NCBI GenBank assembly: GCA_002812745.2
Contig: NCSJ02000009.1
Location: 186,001 to 250,000 of the forward strand
Origin: Scytalidium lignicola
Taxonomy: Eukaryota; Ascomycota; Leotiomycetes
DNA length: 64,000 bases
Direction: 5' to 3'
The notes below the pieces were generated by a model. The model saw only the letters and a list, made by a program, of their open reading frames with translations. It made no database searches and was not told where the DNA came from. Below are positions 11,183 to 22,304 of this stretch, piece by piece; the stretch's first letter is position 1; the number at the start of each line of letters is the position of its first letter. The translations under genes and the position numbers were made by a program.

Positions 11183-13678
11183 TTATTCCGAATCATCGGA
11201 ATCAGCAAACATATCAACAGCTCGCGGACGGCGGCGCGGCCGTCCGATAGGAGCAGTGCCAAGATCAGGCTTTGGAGTTAATGATTTCCCCTTGGCCTGC
11301 GACTCTTCCTGCACAGTAGTTGTAAGAGCCGGTGGTGGTTCGTAAGTGACCTCTTCCATAGGCTTACCATCCATATCATCATCCATGGACTCACCATNCA
11401 TGTCTTCATCTGCCATTGGCTCTCCATCAATATCCTCCATAGGAGTTCCGTCGATATCCTCGTCCTCCATTAGCGGCTCACCATCTATGTTATCGCGGTC
11501 CATTACATCGGCTTCCCTTTCCTCTCTCTCCTTTTCAGCTACTTCAACAGCCTTCCATCTACTCTTAGCCTTCTCTTTCTCCGCCAAAGCCTCCCGTTCT
11601 CTAGCCTCCTTCTCCTCACTGGGAAGTAAGGGTGGATTATTAAAAGTATTAACGAAATGATCCTGACTCTCCTGCGGGAAAACACACCAACCCTCCCAGA
11701 GACTCAACATCGAATTCACGCTGCGCTTCCACTTCTCTGCTCTCAGTCTTCCCCAGTTAAGCTTCTTCTCCATTCGTCCTAATCCCTCGAAGATCTTCCG
11801 CTGTCGCAGAGCAGTTTCAAAAAGTTGACGATATCGCCAGGCATGTCGAACTCCGCTAGTTGAAGAGGAAGAAAGGATATCACTGATAATATAGATCCCA
11901 ATCAAGCTAGCCGAACTGGTATCCGACTTCTCCTCGTTATCATCTGCACCATGTGTTCCATCATCTCCAGTATTTTCTTTAGACTTCTGGCGATCAGGAT
12001 TGGCGGACGTATATGCGAATGGCTTCTCTACATTCGATACGATAGCCGCGACAATCTCGTCCGCACCGCGACCTGCGTGAGATATTGCGAACGCAGTTAC
12101 ACGGGCAACATCACCCTTTCGAAGCCTACCTGTGCTGGTTGGGAGACGGGCTAGGAGATGTGTGAGTTTTGCTTTCTCCAGAGGGTTTAAGTATGCTTTC
12201 CCATCGTCGGCTACACTGCTGGGATCTTGTGGAGGACCTCCTCCACCATGACGGCGGGCGCCTTCATCGCCAGAGTCATCTTCATCGGAAGAGTTATATT
12301 CCGAGTCAGAGACGAACTCATCAAGGTGGGTTGTGTACTCGTAAGGTAATGGGATATCTGGGGCTTTCCAAGCAGAACTTCCCTCGAATAGGGGAAGGTA
12401 TCGACCTTGTCCTCGACGAGTTTGAGAGCCTGTAAGAATTTCCCAAAGACGCCAACGGTACCATACTCCGCCCATGCTTCTAGGATCCCAGAGCCAAGCC
12501 CATCTCTCTTCTCTCTGGACTTCAGACCGACTCATAAGCAGAGCTTCAAACTCAGGACCGTGAGTGAGAAGCGATTCTATGACCTTGTGGATGAGCTTCA
12601 ACTCTTTGATATCCTGCGGGGGTTGAACAGGTACGTGTAAGAGTGGGGTGTTCCGATTTAGTTGACCTGGTCCAGTTGGAGCATATGAGGTTGGCGGGGC
12701 AAACCCTCGTTGATGGGGTGGTGGAGCATGACCTCTACCAGCTGGGTTTAAAGTGGTAGCTTTTGCACCGAATGGTTGTGAAGCAGTAGCATGTCCAAGA
12801 GACGGTCCAGCTGCCGAATTAGATATAGATGCAGAGGAAAGATGTCGATGTAAAGAAAGATAGTATCCGTAGCCAAGATATTTGTTCTGCAAAGAGTTGA
12901 CCGCACCATCGATGTCACTAGCAGCAGTCTCCTTCGTCAGTGTGACTATTGCAGACATTGACTTTCGCTCCGTTTGAGACCCTGGCCCGGATGGTGGTAA
13001 TATCCTAACAGAGTCGACCTTTAAGTTCTGTGGTAAAAGAGATTTGATGAACGCAGGCGATGTTCCAGGAGGCAAAGAAGCCAAACGCATTGTGGGTTTC
13101 GGGATAGCTCTCTCCTCCGATCGCTCTCCATCCTTCTCATCATCATCGTAGTTGTCATCCTTTAGAACTCTGGCTGGAGCACGAAAGTCCTCCTCGTAAT
13201 CATCAAATGCTAGCAGCCCTCTATCTTCTCTCCTAGGCGGTCGTTGGAATCCATCATGAGGTCTCTTCTTCGGCAGCCCAATTCCACCTGGAGGACCCAG
13301 ACTTCCAGGCCCACTGTTTCCTCTTCCCAAAAATCCTCCTCCTCCTGGGCCAGTAGTCATCGAACCAGATGAAGCAAACTGTCTCTTCCCTCCAAGTCCA
13401 GCGCCAAATCCACCCATGCCACCAGTCTTACTACCAAATCTTGCTCCTCCGCCAATATCTTCCCCGCCATCATCATCATGATCGAACGACTTCACGAAAT
13501 CCTCGTATACAGCTGCAGTCTCGGCTGCTTCTCTCAGTCTCTTAGCCTCTGCCTCCGCCTTTTGGCGCTCGAAAAGGGACTTCTTCGATGGAGCTTGGAG
13601 CTTATTCTCAACATCTGGGAATTGGGCTATTTTCTTGCCGCTCCCATCATTACGGTCATTATTGCTTGATTCGGTCAT
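11183..13678 (-). CDS. U2 snRNP-associated SURP/CID protein (SR140 / U2SURP-like)
   Basis: Predicted spliceosomal protein acting with the U2 snRNP at branch-site recognition. Single exon, 831 residues. Order of parts: a basic-acidic N-terminus with a Gly-rich stretch (about 70-135), a degenerate RRM (about 195-290), a SURP module (about 350-410; KLIHKVIESLLTHGPEFEALLM followed by a WAWLWDP block), an acidic linker (SDSEYNSSDEDDSGDEG) and a CID domain (about 495-670; GIYIISDIL, ALRQRKIFEGLGRMEKKL). The tail has five tandem (I/M)DGxPM/L-type motifs and ends MFADSDDSE. This order of RRM, SURP and CID matches U2SURP, although the RRM is weak. One N at 11398 leaves a single residue undefined inside the tail repeats. 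The ATG at 13676-13678 gives MTESSNNDRNDG. Confidence 0.9.
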   Translation of the reverse strand: MTESSNNDRNDGSGKKIAQFPDVENKLQAPSKKSLFERQKAEAEAKRLREAAETAAVYEDFVKSFDHDDDGGEDIGGGARFGSKTGGMGGFGAGLGGKRQFASSGSMTTGPGGGGFLGRGNSGPGSLGPPGGIGLPKKRPHDGFQRPPRREDRGLLAFDDYEEDFRAPARVLKDDNYDDDEKDGERSEERAIPKPTMRLASLPPGTSPAFIKSLLPQNLKVDSVRILPPSGPGSQTERKSMSAIVTLTKETAASDIDGAVNSLQNKYLGYGYYLSLHRHLSSASISNSAAGPSLGHATASQPFGAKATTLNPAGRGHAPPPHQRGFAPPTSYAPTGPGQLNRNTPLLHVPVQPPQDIKELKLIHKVIESLLTHGPEFEALLMSRSEVQREERWAWLWDPRSMGGVWYRWRLWEILTGSQTRRGQGRYLPLFEGSSAWKAPDIPLPYEYTTHLDEFVSDSEYNSSDEDDSGDEGARRHGGGGPPQDPSSVADDGKAYLNPLEKAKLTHLLARLPTSTGRLRKGDVARVTAFAISHAGRGADEIVAAIVSNVEKPFAYTSANPDRQKSKENTGDDGTHGADDNEEKSDTSSASLIGIYIISDILSSSSTSGVRHAWRYRQLFETALRQRKIFEGLGRMEKKLNWGRLRAEKWKRSVNSMLSLWEGWCVFPQESQDHFVNTFNNPPLLPSEEKEAREREALAEKEKAKSRWKAVEVAEKEREEREADVMDRDNIDGEPLMEDEDIDGTPMEDIDGEPMADEDMXGESMDDDMDGKPMEEVTYEPPPALTTTVQEESQAKGKSLTPKPDLGTAPIGRPRRRPRAVDMFADSDDSE

Positions 13679-14206
13679 GATCGAGGCGCGTTGAACGGGT
13701 TACGCATTTCTGAGGCTGAGAGGACTGCTCTATCTCGGTTGTGATGGTCGCTTGCTTTCGCAGGGGAGTCGAAACGGATTGGACGAGGATTATGAAAAGG
13801 GATTTTAAATCTACAAAAGGACACCTCTGTCTAGAATTTGCAATTAAAGCTGTAATATGCGCTTTATGGGATTCGGTGTGGTTGGTTTTGAGTTCTAAAG
13901 AAGCTCGGACCAACAAGGCTTTGATGCTTCTCCATACGGAGGTACAAATATATCCAACGCTGCCCCACCGAGCCCAGAGGCAAAGGACAGTTGAGAGATG
14001 TATTAGACAATCACAGTACAGTAACACGAGCGCTAAATTCGAAAATCCTAGGAAGTTACAAGCCTATAAACCCTATATCGACAAGGAAAATCTAGATTAT
14101 GCCATTCGTCGGCGACAAAAAAATCCCCTTCCATGGCACTTGTCCCTTCGGCTTAAGTAATCTCGGCTCAGCCAACATCAATTTTGACAAAGGCCTAATC
14201 CTCCAC
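13679..14206. other. Upstream region of the SR140-like gene
   Basis: 528 bp between the SR140-like start and the DUF7770-like relic. Overlapping open frames exist on both strands (13741-14160 + and 13659-14027 -), but neither shows a recognisable domain and they mirror each other. I read the region as promoter and leader for the minus-strand gene. Confidence 0.4.
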
Positions 14207-14930
14207 CTAATAAAATGTTCCCTGTTTGACATATCTTAATTCATAGCTGCTTGGATAGCGCCAGTAATATGATACTGCCTCCCAAACGGCTTGCCTGCTA
14301 CCTCTCTCTATGATTCCCTCAGCTTCCAAATCTGAGATGATGGTGTAGACCCAGAATCTACATCCTTCTATTCGATGAAAGACTGCAAACGAAAGCACGA
14401 CTAACTAGCTGTAAAAAGCCAATATATAGGCACTAAACAGGGAGAGGGCCGACTACACTGTAGATTTATGGGATATTGGGTTTGGGTTATGTTCAAATTA
14501 TTTATTTCCTTTTGAATTTGTTTCTTCTTTACCAGCAGGATCATGGAATATCGGTGTAGAAAGCTTTGTACTGTAGCCCAAGCGTTCTCTGCAGGCACCT
14601 AAGTTGGGATCCCTTCGCTGCCGATTTCACGCCTGCGTTAGCCAGCGAATCGCCACGGAACAGGAAGAGGGGATCGATCGCGAACCTTGAGACCACATCC
14701 TTCCCATTCTAGGGTAAACCTGTATCTGTCTCTCCCTTTTGAGTTGATAGCATCCGTGAAAGTGCATACCGTAGTACGGACTTTGACCAGGAATGACAGG
14801 GTCTTGATGGCATTCCCTCTATATACAAACTCCTTGAAAGACACTACTATCTTCCCTCTTAGTCCGTTAGAACTATATCCTGGGAGCTATGTCAAATCTG
14901 ACAGACGCAGAACCAGGAACTTCGAGAAAG
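14207..14930 (-). pseudogene. DUF7770-like gene relic, frameshifted and split by an insertion
   Basis: The minus strand carries two protein pieces that join as one domain. The upstream piece (about 14704-14875) reads SNGLRGKIVVSFKEF, NAIKTLSF and GRDRYRFTLEWEGC. The downstream piece (14207-14368) reads EGCRFWVYTIISDLEAEG, WEAVSYYWRYP and ends VKQGTFY. The order and motifs match my memory of the fungal DUF7770 family, whose function is unknown. Between the pieces lie about 326 bp with no clean splice sites, flanked by a 9-bp duplication of the codons for EGC. Further upstream, FLEVPGSASVRFDIAP is in a different frame from SNGLRG, implying a one-base shift. No N-terminus could be found. The gene looks dead; the 14930 boundary is approximate. 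Confidence 0.6.
14369..14694. mobile_element. ~326-bp insertion inside the DUF7770-like relic
   Basis: The segment is bounded by direct copies of acatccttc (14360-14368 and 14695-14703), that is GAAGGATGT on the coding strand. Removing the segment and one copy rejoins the reading frame as WEGC-RFWVYT. A 9-bp target duplication would suit a Mutator-like element, but I find no terminal inverted repeats, no poly-A tail and no coding capacity, so the class is undetermined. A failed intron is less likely, because no GT..AG pair reproduces the clean join. Confidence 0.5.
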
Positions 14931-15157
14931 TATTGATGTGATTGAATGTTGGAGAACACCAACATCAATGAATTTATAGAACAAGGCTAACATCAATAGG
15001 GCAGTGAATTTCAAGTGCGGCGTACTTGTGTAGGCGCTTAATTATACCGAGTCACCTGGCATTAAACTACTAAGTTAAGGGAAAATCGTATTTTTAATTG
15101 AATGTACAGATTGAATAGTATGAACTCACAGAATCCGGCTGCCGAGAGCCTCCTGTT

Positions 15158-16147
15158 TTATAACTGCTGGGAGCTTTGATGTATTCGCAATAACTCGTGA
15201 CGCTCTTTGCAATACATCCTGAGAATCCTGCATAGGCCCCAATTTAGCACTGTTTCAAATTGCCTAAGATACAGGACGTCCAGATGGTCCCCATTCTTTA
15301 AGAGCTCGAAACGGCGCCCGAAAATGAATCGAGTGAACTTAGATCTGATCTGTTCTAGTACTTTCGCGTCTTTCTCATACCACCCAACTGCAATCCAACT
15401 AAACAGATACCACCGTAATCGTGTGAACAGATCCCAGTCTTGAGGCATGGTGAAATTCTGCATGGATGCATACTCAAAATAAATTGGGTGGAAGCCAGCG
15501 TAATCCCAATCTAACACCCAAGAAGCAAGCATGAGATTTCGAGGTGCAAGGTCATGATGAGTTAATACAAAAGTCTCGGCTTTTGAAGATATTTGTTTCT
15601 TAGGACGCACTGAAGGTTGAGCTGCAGCCTCCATAGCCTTTCCTATATTTCTAAATCCAACCCAGAATTGAATAAAGGACCTGATATCTTCAGGGTTTGA
15701 TCTCGCAGGAAGACCAAATCAATCTTCCAACCGAAATGATCTACACGCGCCGGTTGCCAAAGACCCAGCGGTTGACGAGGTCACCGACCTTAAGACATTA
15801 ATGAAACCACGAAACTGTAGAGCTAGCTTTATTGTCATAAACCAGCCCAGCTTTGTCCACGTATCTTCAAGCGTAGATCCATGAATACGCTTCATAATCA
15901 AGTACGCATTTGACCCATGCCTAATTACCCTCCTTATGCAGGGAGCACGAATACCTAGCTGATGAGCAACTTCTATTGATTTGACCACATCTTCCATTCC
16001 TCTAGCGTATATGTGCTTAGCCAGTAGGGTGGTCGATAGTAGAAACACAGAGGAGGTGGGCGTGAGTCGAGGAGATGCTGTAATCAGGCGTTCTAGTTCG
16101 TCTTCTGAGTAGCTCTGGAGCAGATCGTCATGAAATTCTGAAGGCAT
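15158..16147 (-). pseudogene. Aminoglycoside-phosphotransferase-like (APH) gene with in-frame TGA
   Basis: Fungal APH/choline-kinase-fold protein, normally a small-molecule kinase of unknown substrate. Without the stop it would be 329 residues in a single frame, the usual size. The catalytic HxDxxxxN motif is present as THHDLAPRN, and the metal-binding Asp sits in LDWDYAGFHPIYFEYA, where this family has DWD in place of DFG. The N-terminal half includes IMKRIHGSTLEDTW and SSTAGSLATG. A TGA at 15719-15721 falls between LED and FGLPARSNPEDI, with the frame continuing unbroken on both sides for 142 and 186 codons. By analogy with relatives the lost codon is probably Arg (CGA to TGA). The loop between APRNLML and the LDWD motif also looks a few residues short. 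No intron removes the stop. Sequencing error is the main alternative. Confidence 0.7.
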
Positions 16148-17415
16148 ATCTTACTAGAAGTGGTAGTTAGACACAATGAAACCGTTCCCTTATGAGAAAT
16201 TTAATTATACCTTTGAATCAGAAAATGATAATGGTTGTCACAACACGGCATCCTTCACTCAATTGCAAATAGTTCAAGCTCCTCGCGAGCTCAAGAGCTC
16301 AAAAGATAAAAAGAACTGCCAGTGCCAGCCCAAGAGCCGTGGTATCTGTCGTGCCTATATCCTCATTGCTCTTAGAACCTTTTAACTATCTACTCTAGAT
16401 CGTGCGTGTATTCTGACACCTTTGCTGCGTCATACTCCAATCCATGACTCCCTCAGTTATAAGCTAACGCTCTAGATTATGGCCCGGCGTTCTATGTAGG
16501 TTTGCCTCTTTCAAATGAGTACCAAGCCTCAAAGAGAACATGGACCTCTTACCTTCACGTAAACCGGAAATGTTGGTTAACGTATGCGAACCCTCACCTA
16601 AACCGATTTTAGTTTCTTCATTGCATTTGACAGCGGTTTAAAACCTTTAGATTTTAGAGTATTAATTCGTGTGTATTTGTTCTATCTTCAAGAATAGAGC
16701 AAAGCCTTGACTAGCCCTCCTGCGATAGGTACCAATTTGTAGACTGCTGTATATACCAGCCCACAACCACATAGCTATTGATCATTATGCATGAAGCCAG
16801 GCTCAAAGTCACCACGAAACCTATATGTAGCCAGCCAAACATCCTCAAGCGCCTGTCTGCTGGCTCAACTGTAAAAAGCAATCGACAATGCCTATCCCAT
16901 TCCATCCGTGCCAGCCCCTTCCATTCATAAAAACCTCACTGCTGACAACGAAGGCCCAGTCTTAATAACCCACGCTAAGGGCTCGTATAGCCCCTGTGCA
17001 AAATCTGCAAAAAAAAAAGTTCAAATTACCGACAGCATCCTCGACCTGCGCTTAATGCCATCGTCGAAGATATTCGGGGGTGACGGTGCAGTCTATGTTC
17101 TGAAAAGGACGAAGCAAATGCAGGAATCCCAAATTGAGTTCTTTCTTAACTCTTCCCTTGTGAACGCCATTGCAATGCAAACAACAAAAGACGACGGAAA
17201 ACAGACCATGACTACCGCTATGACAAAAGTATAAGTCATAAGACGGCTTTGGATTGTCGCCAAGGTCCGAAGAAGCTTTTCTGAAAAGGTTCGTGATATC
17301 GTGAAAGGAAAAAAAATAATACTTTTACAAGTTTAGGGGTGGTAATTTGTTGGTACACCACGCGGCAAAGCCGAATGGTTGATCTACCACTAATGCAATC
17401 ATACCAAAAGGTAGA
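16148..17415. other. Intergenic region without a supported gene
   Basis: 1.27 kb between the APH-like relic and the 3' end of TBP. An ORF at 16908-17234 (+, 108 codons) and one at 16711-16905 (-, with a hydrophobic stretch) have no recognisable domain, and I do not call them genes. Confidence 0.4.
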
Positions 17416-18389
17416 TTAGACCTTTTTGAAATCTGAACTGAACGTTAGCACTCGTCCTATAGCTTAGCACAAATCTGGTGGTCAGGAAGATCATACCTTG
17501 AAGCACAGGGTAGATCATCTCGAATGCCTGATAGATCTCTTCGCGAACTTTCGCGCCTGTCAAGACAATCTTTCCACTGACGAAGATTAACAGCACAATC
17601 TTTGGCTTAATCATACGATAGATGAGGCCAGGGAACAGTTCTGGTTCATAAGAACTGAAGTTGTGATGGCGCGAAGCGAGACCCTCCAAACGAATGGGGA
17701 ACTTGATATCGCAAGAGCCAACAATGTTCTGGATTTTAAAGTCCGTGAACTTGGCATTGAAGCCGAGCTTTTGAATGATACGAGCATACTTTCGTGATGC
17801 AAGCTTCGAGTCATCTTCAGACTTAGCTCCTGTCACTACCATCTTGCCTGAGGCGAAGATGAGAGCTGTGGTCTTTGGTTCACGAATACGCATGATGACA
17901 GCGGCGAAACGCTGATCAGGTTAGCAAAAAGTGAATGATAGCAAAGCCGGGCCTAGAGTCAGCAGGTACCTTTGGGTTATATTCAGCGTTCCTCGCATGC
18001 AGGGCGATCGTCTTGAGGTCCAAGCGGCAATCGAGATTAACCGTGGCAACGATGTTTCTTAACATGCAAGATAAGCCTCATGTTTTGCACTGAGATTCAC
18101 ATCTGGGTAATACATACTGCAAGGTGGGAACAATACCACTCACGCCCTGCGTTGCGCCAGGAGTGGCAGCAGGAGTTGCGGGAGTCACCCCGTTGCCATT
18201 AGAGGCCTGCGAGCCCTGCTGTTGACCACCATTCATCTGACCAGCTCCATTCCTTTGACCGTTCTGTTTCTCAACCTCAGACGAGGGAGGAGTCAGTTCA
18301 CCAGCACCACCTGGGAAGGAGAGAGAGCCGGGAGCAATGAATGTCTTCGCCTGTGCGGCATTGGAAGGGTGAGTTTGTATTTGATCCAT
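17416..18389 (-). CDS. TBP: TATA-box-binding protein (TBP)
   Basis: General transcription factor that binds the TATA element in TFIID and serves all three nuclear RNA polymerases. Exons are 18118-18389, 17970-18057, 17497-17911 and 17416-17432, giving 263 residues. The variable N-terminus (1-83) is rich in Gln, Asn, Gly and Pro. The C-terminal saddle of two repeats follows: [54 protein letters not shown], then [33 protein letters not shown] and [19 protein letters not shown]. The introns at 18058-18117, 17912-17969 and 17433-17496 each restore the expected TBP sequence, the last giving VLQDFKKV and a stop. The ATG is at 18387-18389. Confidence 0.97.
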
Positions 18390-21300
18390 CTTGATGCGAT
18401 ACGGAGGCGACAAGACACAGGTGATGTGTGCAAAGTAGGAGCAAGTCTAATGTGGGATTTTATGTCAGATCGAACGTTCAGGTCTTTTAAAAGGTCAAGC
18501 GTATAAGTAGGTAGGAGCAGAATAATATCAAGAGTTGAAGTAGACGGTCGAGAGGGCGTGTTAGATGCGCGACTCGATCGTCGACAGATGGGATATTGGG
18601 GTGGAGGAGAGAAGAGAGGTGAAGAGTGTGAGTGTGTGAGTATGTGTGCGAGTGGGTAAGTGTGGATATGGATATGTGGTTTTGATGTGGCTCGCTTGTT
18701 GTCGAGATAAGAAAGTCGGTCGTACCGTTTGTGGGAGAAAAACAATTCAATGTCTCCCCTACAGTCGCTGCTCGACCAAGGTGATATATCCTGGAGCAAG
18801 GTCTCAGGATTCGAGATGATGGAATGAGGTCTTAATTAGGTAGGAAGTCGCGATGACTTTCCCTTGGCACACGTAGAGGATGTATGCCCTTTGTGCGACA
18901 GCGACGGAGAGGCTGGTGTTCCAAGGACCGACCAGATGCTCGATGACAGCTGTGCAATAGTTGAAGAGTGAATTCCCCCGATCGATGTCCACGAAATGAA
19001 TGTGCCGTACCGCACTGACCAGTCACTGACCACTGAAGCTCAGATGGATGACGGAGGACGGAGCACGGAGTACGGAGATAGTGGGGGGAGGAATCTGGAA
19101 GTTGAACCGAAGATGGGAAACGGGTTGGATAGTAAGCGAGCTGCAAAAGGTTTTTAGGAAATGGGCAACAGCCAGCTTAAGTACTGCCGGGCGCAACCCG
19201 TGGCGGCCTGAGGCATTCACTCGGCGCAGCGCTAGCGACCCCTTATCGCCGTCGCGTCGTCTAGCCGAGACCAATCAGGGCGGCTGCTGCTGCATCGCCC
19301 GGTCGCAGCGTGACCCGATCAGGACAAGCGCCTCGCCTCCTTTTTATCTTTCTTAAGTTTCACACGCCAACTGGAGGCAAGGGGCGAGACCGTCCGTACG
19401 CGGCACTGCAACGCCACTGCAGCTCTCCTTATCCCCCTTTTGCAGGACTTTGTGCTCTTCTGCATCCTTCTTACCTCCAACTTATTTACAACTCCTCTCA
19501 AACTACAGCAACTATACGTCACAACAAACATTTTAATGCTCGGGCACAACGATGTCGGGTAAATAATGTCACGTTCTCGTCATGATTCCATGATGATCGC
19601 GAGCGCCTAGGTTGCTGTGGTGCGACCGAGAACGCGTTCCTACCGCGAGCGGAAAAACTGGCTCACCAGGCGCCGGCTCAACCGTGGTATGACCCACGCA
19701 AGAAAAGAAGTGCCAGCACACCCATAGGACCTGGGTCCTGCTCATGCAGTCCCCATAATCTCACTGCGAACCGATCAATTAATTCCACACTTCTGGAGCG
19801 GCGATAATCTGGTGATTTGAACTTTCAAGCGATTTTCTCCAGCCTTCTTGGATTTGTGTTCAGCGGCGCATGGTAAGAAAAGAGAAAATGTGTCCCAACC
19901 TATTTTTTATGCATTAATTCCCAAGTGGTGGTTGCCGTGTCAGACGAGGCTCGATGACTCACACACTTTTCCTGGGTCGGTGCCGAATGGGAGACCGTGA
20001 AATGGCAAGACGCAGGGATCTCCTGGCGCACAAAACACCTCAACTCTCGCAGGATGAAGGATGAAGGAGAGAGACTCAACGCACAGCCGCCAAACAACGA
20101 AGATCGTAAAAAATAAATGTCATGGACTTACACGGCAGAAGCAAGATGAGAGAAATGGATGAAAGGGAAACATCGGAAATAATACTTGGAAGGAGAGGAT
20201 TTCAGCCTCCAACAGCGAGTGTGGAAGCCTACAGCCACCAACAACCGAGCCCCTATTTTTCATTGGGCAGCATCCGTTATCGGCCACACACGGCTCATGG
20301 ACTGCGACTCTTCCGGCCTGAGGCGATCGGCGCCAAACAGCGCCCAAATGCACTATCCTCGCAAAAACATGCGATTCTGCCATTTCGTAAGGCTGGACAC
20401 ACAAGGACAAAAGAAACCTAGAAACGCAGCCTTGTCATCCTTGGACAAAGGAAGGATCAGCTGGATAGGCATCTTTGCAATTAATTTTCTCCCAAGTTCA
20501 AGGTGATGACATCTTTGACCGTAATAACGCTCAATATTGGCTTCATGGAGCGTCGGACATCTGCCAGACAAACGAGGCGCTAGGATCGGCAGATGATGAA
20601 ATTACACCAACACCCTTCTGGTGAGAATGATGCCAACTCTTGCCCATCTCAAAATTATCGCTCCTTTCTGGATGCGTATCCCGTGGTGGACTTCTTCGGC
20701 ATATTATTCGAACTGCTAAGTGCGTCAGCCATGCTCGAGAATCCTTCGACGCCAAAGAGGATGGTTTCTAATTGCCAAGCGTCAATCCTGTGCCTTAGAG
20801 AAGGTTGACAGTCATGGTGTAAATAACTGAGCAGTACGGATCCGTAAGCTGCACTGAGACTTGAAATCACCTTAGCTACAAAATCAAGCATTTACCAACC
20901 TTGCCAACCCAAACCTCAACAAAAAAGCCTATAGTCACATTGAGCTCCTACCCTTTTCCAATCCCGAGTGTTATAAAAGCTCGATTGCATATAGATGGCC
21001 CAAGCCATGAAATTCCAACATTCTTCATCGCTTGCTTGATTGAGTAGGAGTTCAATTCCAAGTAACTGCTTAGCGTCATTCCAAGACTACTATGGTTAGC
21101 ACAAGTTGCAATGAGATAACTTTGAACTATCATACTTTGTCAGCACTCACAAATCGCAGTCGAAACAGCTTAAGTTTTGCCTGCGCCAAAATAAAGTTCT
21201 CCAGGTAGATCAAGAAGTGTGGAATGTAAATGTTCTCAAGATGTGCGAAAAAAGCGTTCCAAGGATTCGTGATCACGTTCGTCCTTCCGCCACTACAACA

Positions 21301-22304
21301 TGGCTTCTCCAAATCACAGCAATAACCTCCATTCATAACCAATGGCAAATGAGCATGCTAGAAACGTGGATCGATTGACAGAATTAAAACCATCATTGCT
21401 CGGTATGCTCAGCTTCCGCATGAATGATGAACAGAAGATGTTGCAGAAGCACTGCTTATGTTTGAAAGCTGGAGCGGGGCTCGTTTGATCGGTGGTTTGA
21501 TATTCCTCGCCAACCCGTGCAACCCACCCCGAACACTGCCGGCCTCAGGAACTTCCACCAGCACGATATCCAAACGAAACTCAGACCGTAGCGGATCCCC
21601 AGTTCTCTATTTTTATTCTGTTTTGGATCTACAAATCATGTTTTGTTCTCGGCACTTTAGTGCAGTAACTTGCGCCATTTATCGCTTCCCCAGTTCTTGA
21701 GAAGGGCCTCGACTTTGTCATCCTTCTGCCCCGGCTATAGTCTACTCTTTAATCGATGGGATCTCCCATATCCAAAATAACTACACCAGCTATTGGATGT
21801 CGAGTTGATACCGGTAAGCTCCGCATCAAACATCGGTTGTATCGAGAGGTCAAGGCGTAAACTTTTGCTTCATCAGATATTTCAAGTTTGTCAATGATAT
21901 ACCTCCTCGCGTACAGCCTTCTTGGTGGGTCTTTATCGAGTAAGTTCTTTTGTTGGATGATGATCTGATCAAGCTTTATTGTGCTTGATCTAAATTCGTC
22001 CCTTGTTTCACCCCAGACCAAACACAGTCATTGGCTAGATGGTATAGTTAAGTTTAATTTCTCCATGATATAAGGGCGCAGTCCCATCTCATATCTCATC
22101 CTTTCATTCCATCATTCTTTGTATCTTCTTTTGCTCCTTCCTTTGCAGGTCAACTTTCTTTTCGATTTAAGAGGTTAGTTCAAGAAATATCTTAATTGCT
22201 TGTGACTTAGGCTAATCTCAAAAAGCTGTGCTCATCTTTATTAACCTTTCCCATTCATTTCTTCTATCCAGCTTGACGCTGTTCTTTCTTTACCATCATT
22301 CATT
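18390..22304. other. 3.9-kb intergenic stretch: TBP promoter, then non-coding
   Basis: The proximal part (18390-19300) should hold the TBP promoter. It has a TG-rich tract near 18620-18665 and a CCAATCA box at 19271, a site type bound by the HAP/CBF complex. From about 19300 to 22300 there are only short ORFs on both strands without recognisable domains or coherent splicing, and no tRNA or repeat that I can see. The last 250 bp are the promoter and CT-rich leader of the secreted-protein gene. Confidence 0.4.

Noticed and set aside
13741..14160. 139-codon plus-strand ORF upstream of the SR140-like gene
   Set aside because: It is mirrored by a 122-codon frame on the other strand, has no recognisable domain or signal, and lies where the SR140-like promoter must be.
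14640..14694. tRNA-like B-box (ggttcgcgatcgatcc on the minus strand) suggesting a SINE in the insertion
   Set aside because: The match to the B-box consensus is poor, no A-box lies at the right spacing and there is no A-rich tail. A similar 14-mer near 28.2 kb is expected by chance in 64 kb.
16908..17234. 108-codon plus-strand ORF
   Set aside because: No domain, no signal peptide, no homology that I recognise, and composition like its non-coding surroundings.
17611..17814. 67-codon minus-strand ORF
   Set aside because: It is an out-of-frame shadow of the large TBP exon, whose product is certain.
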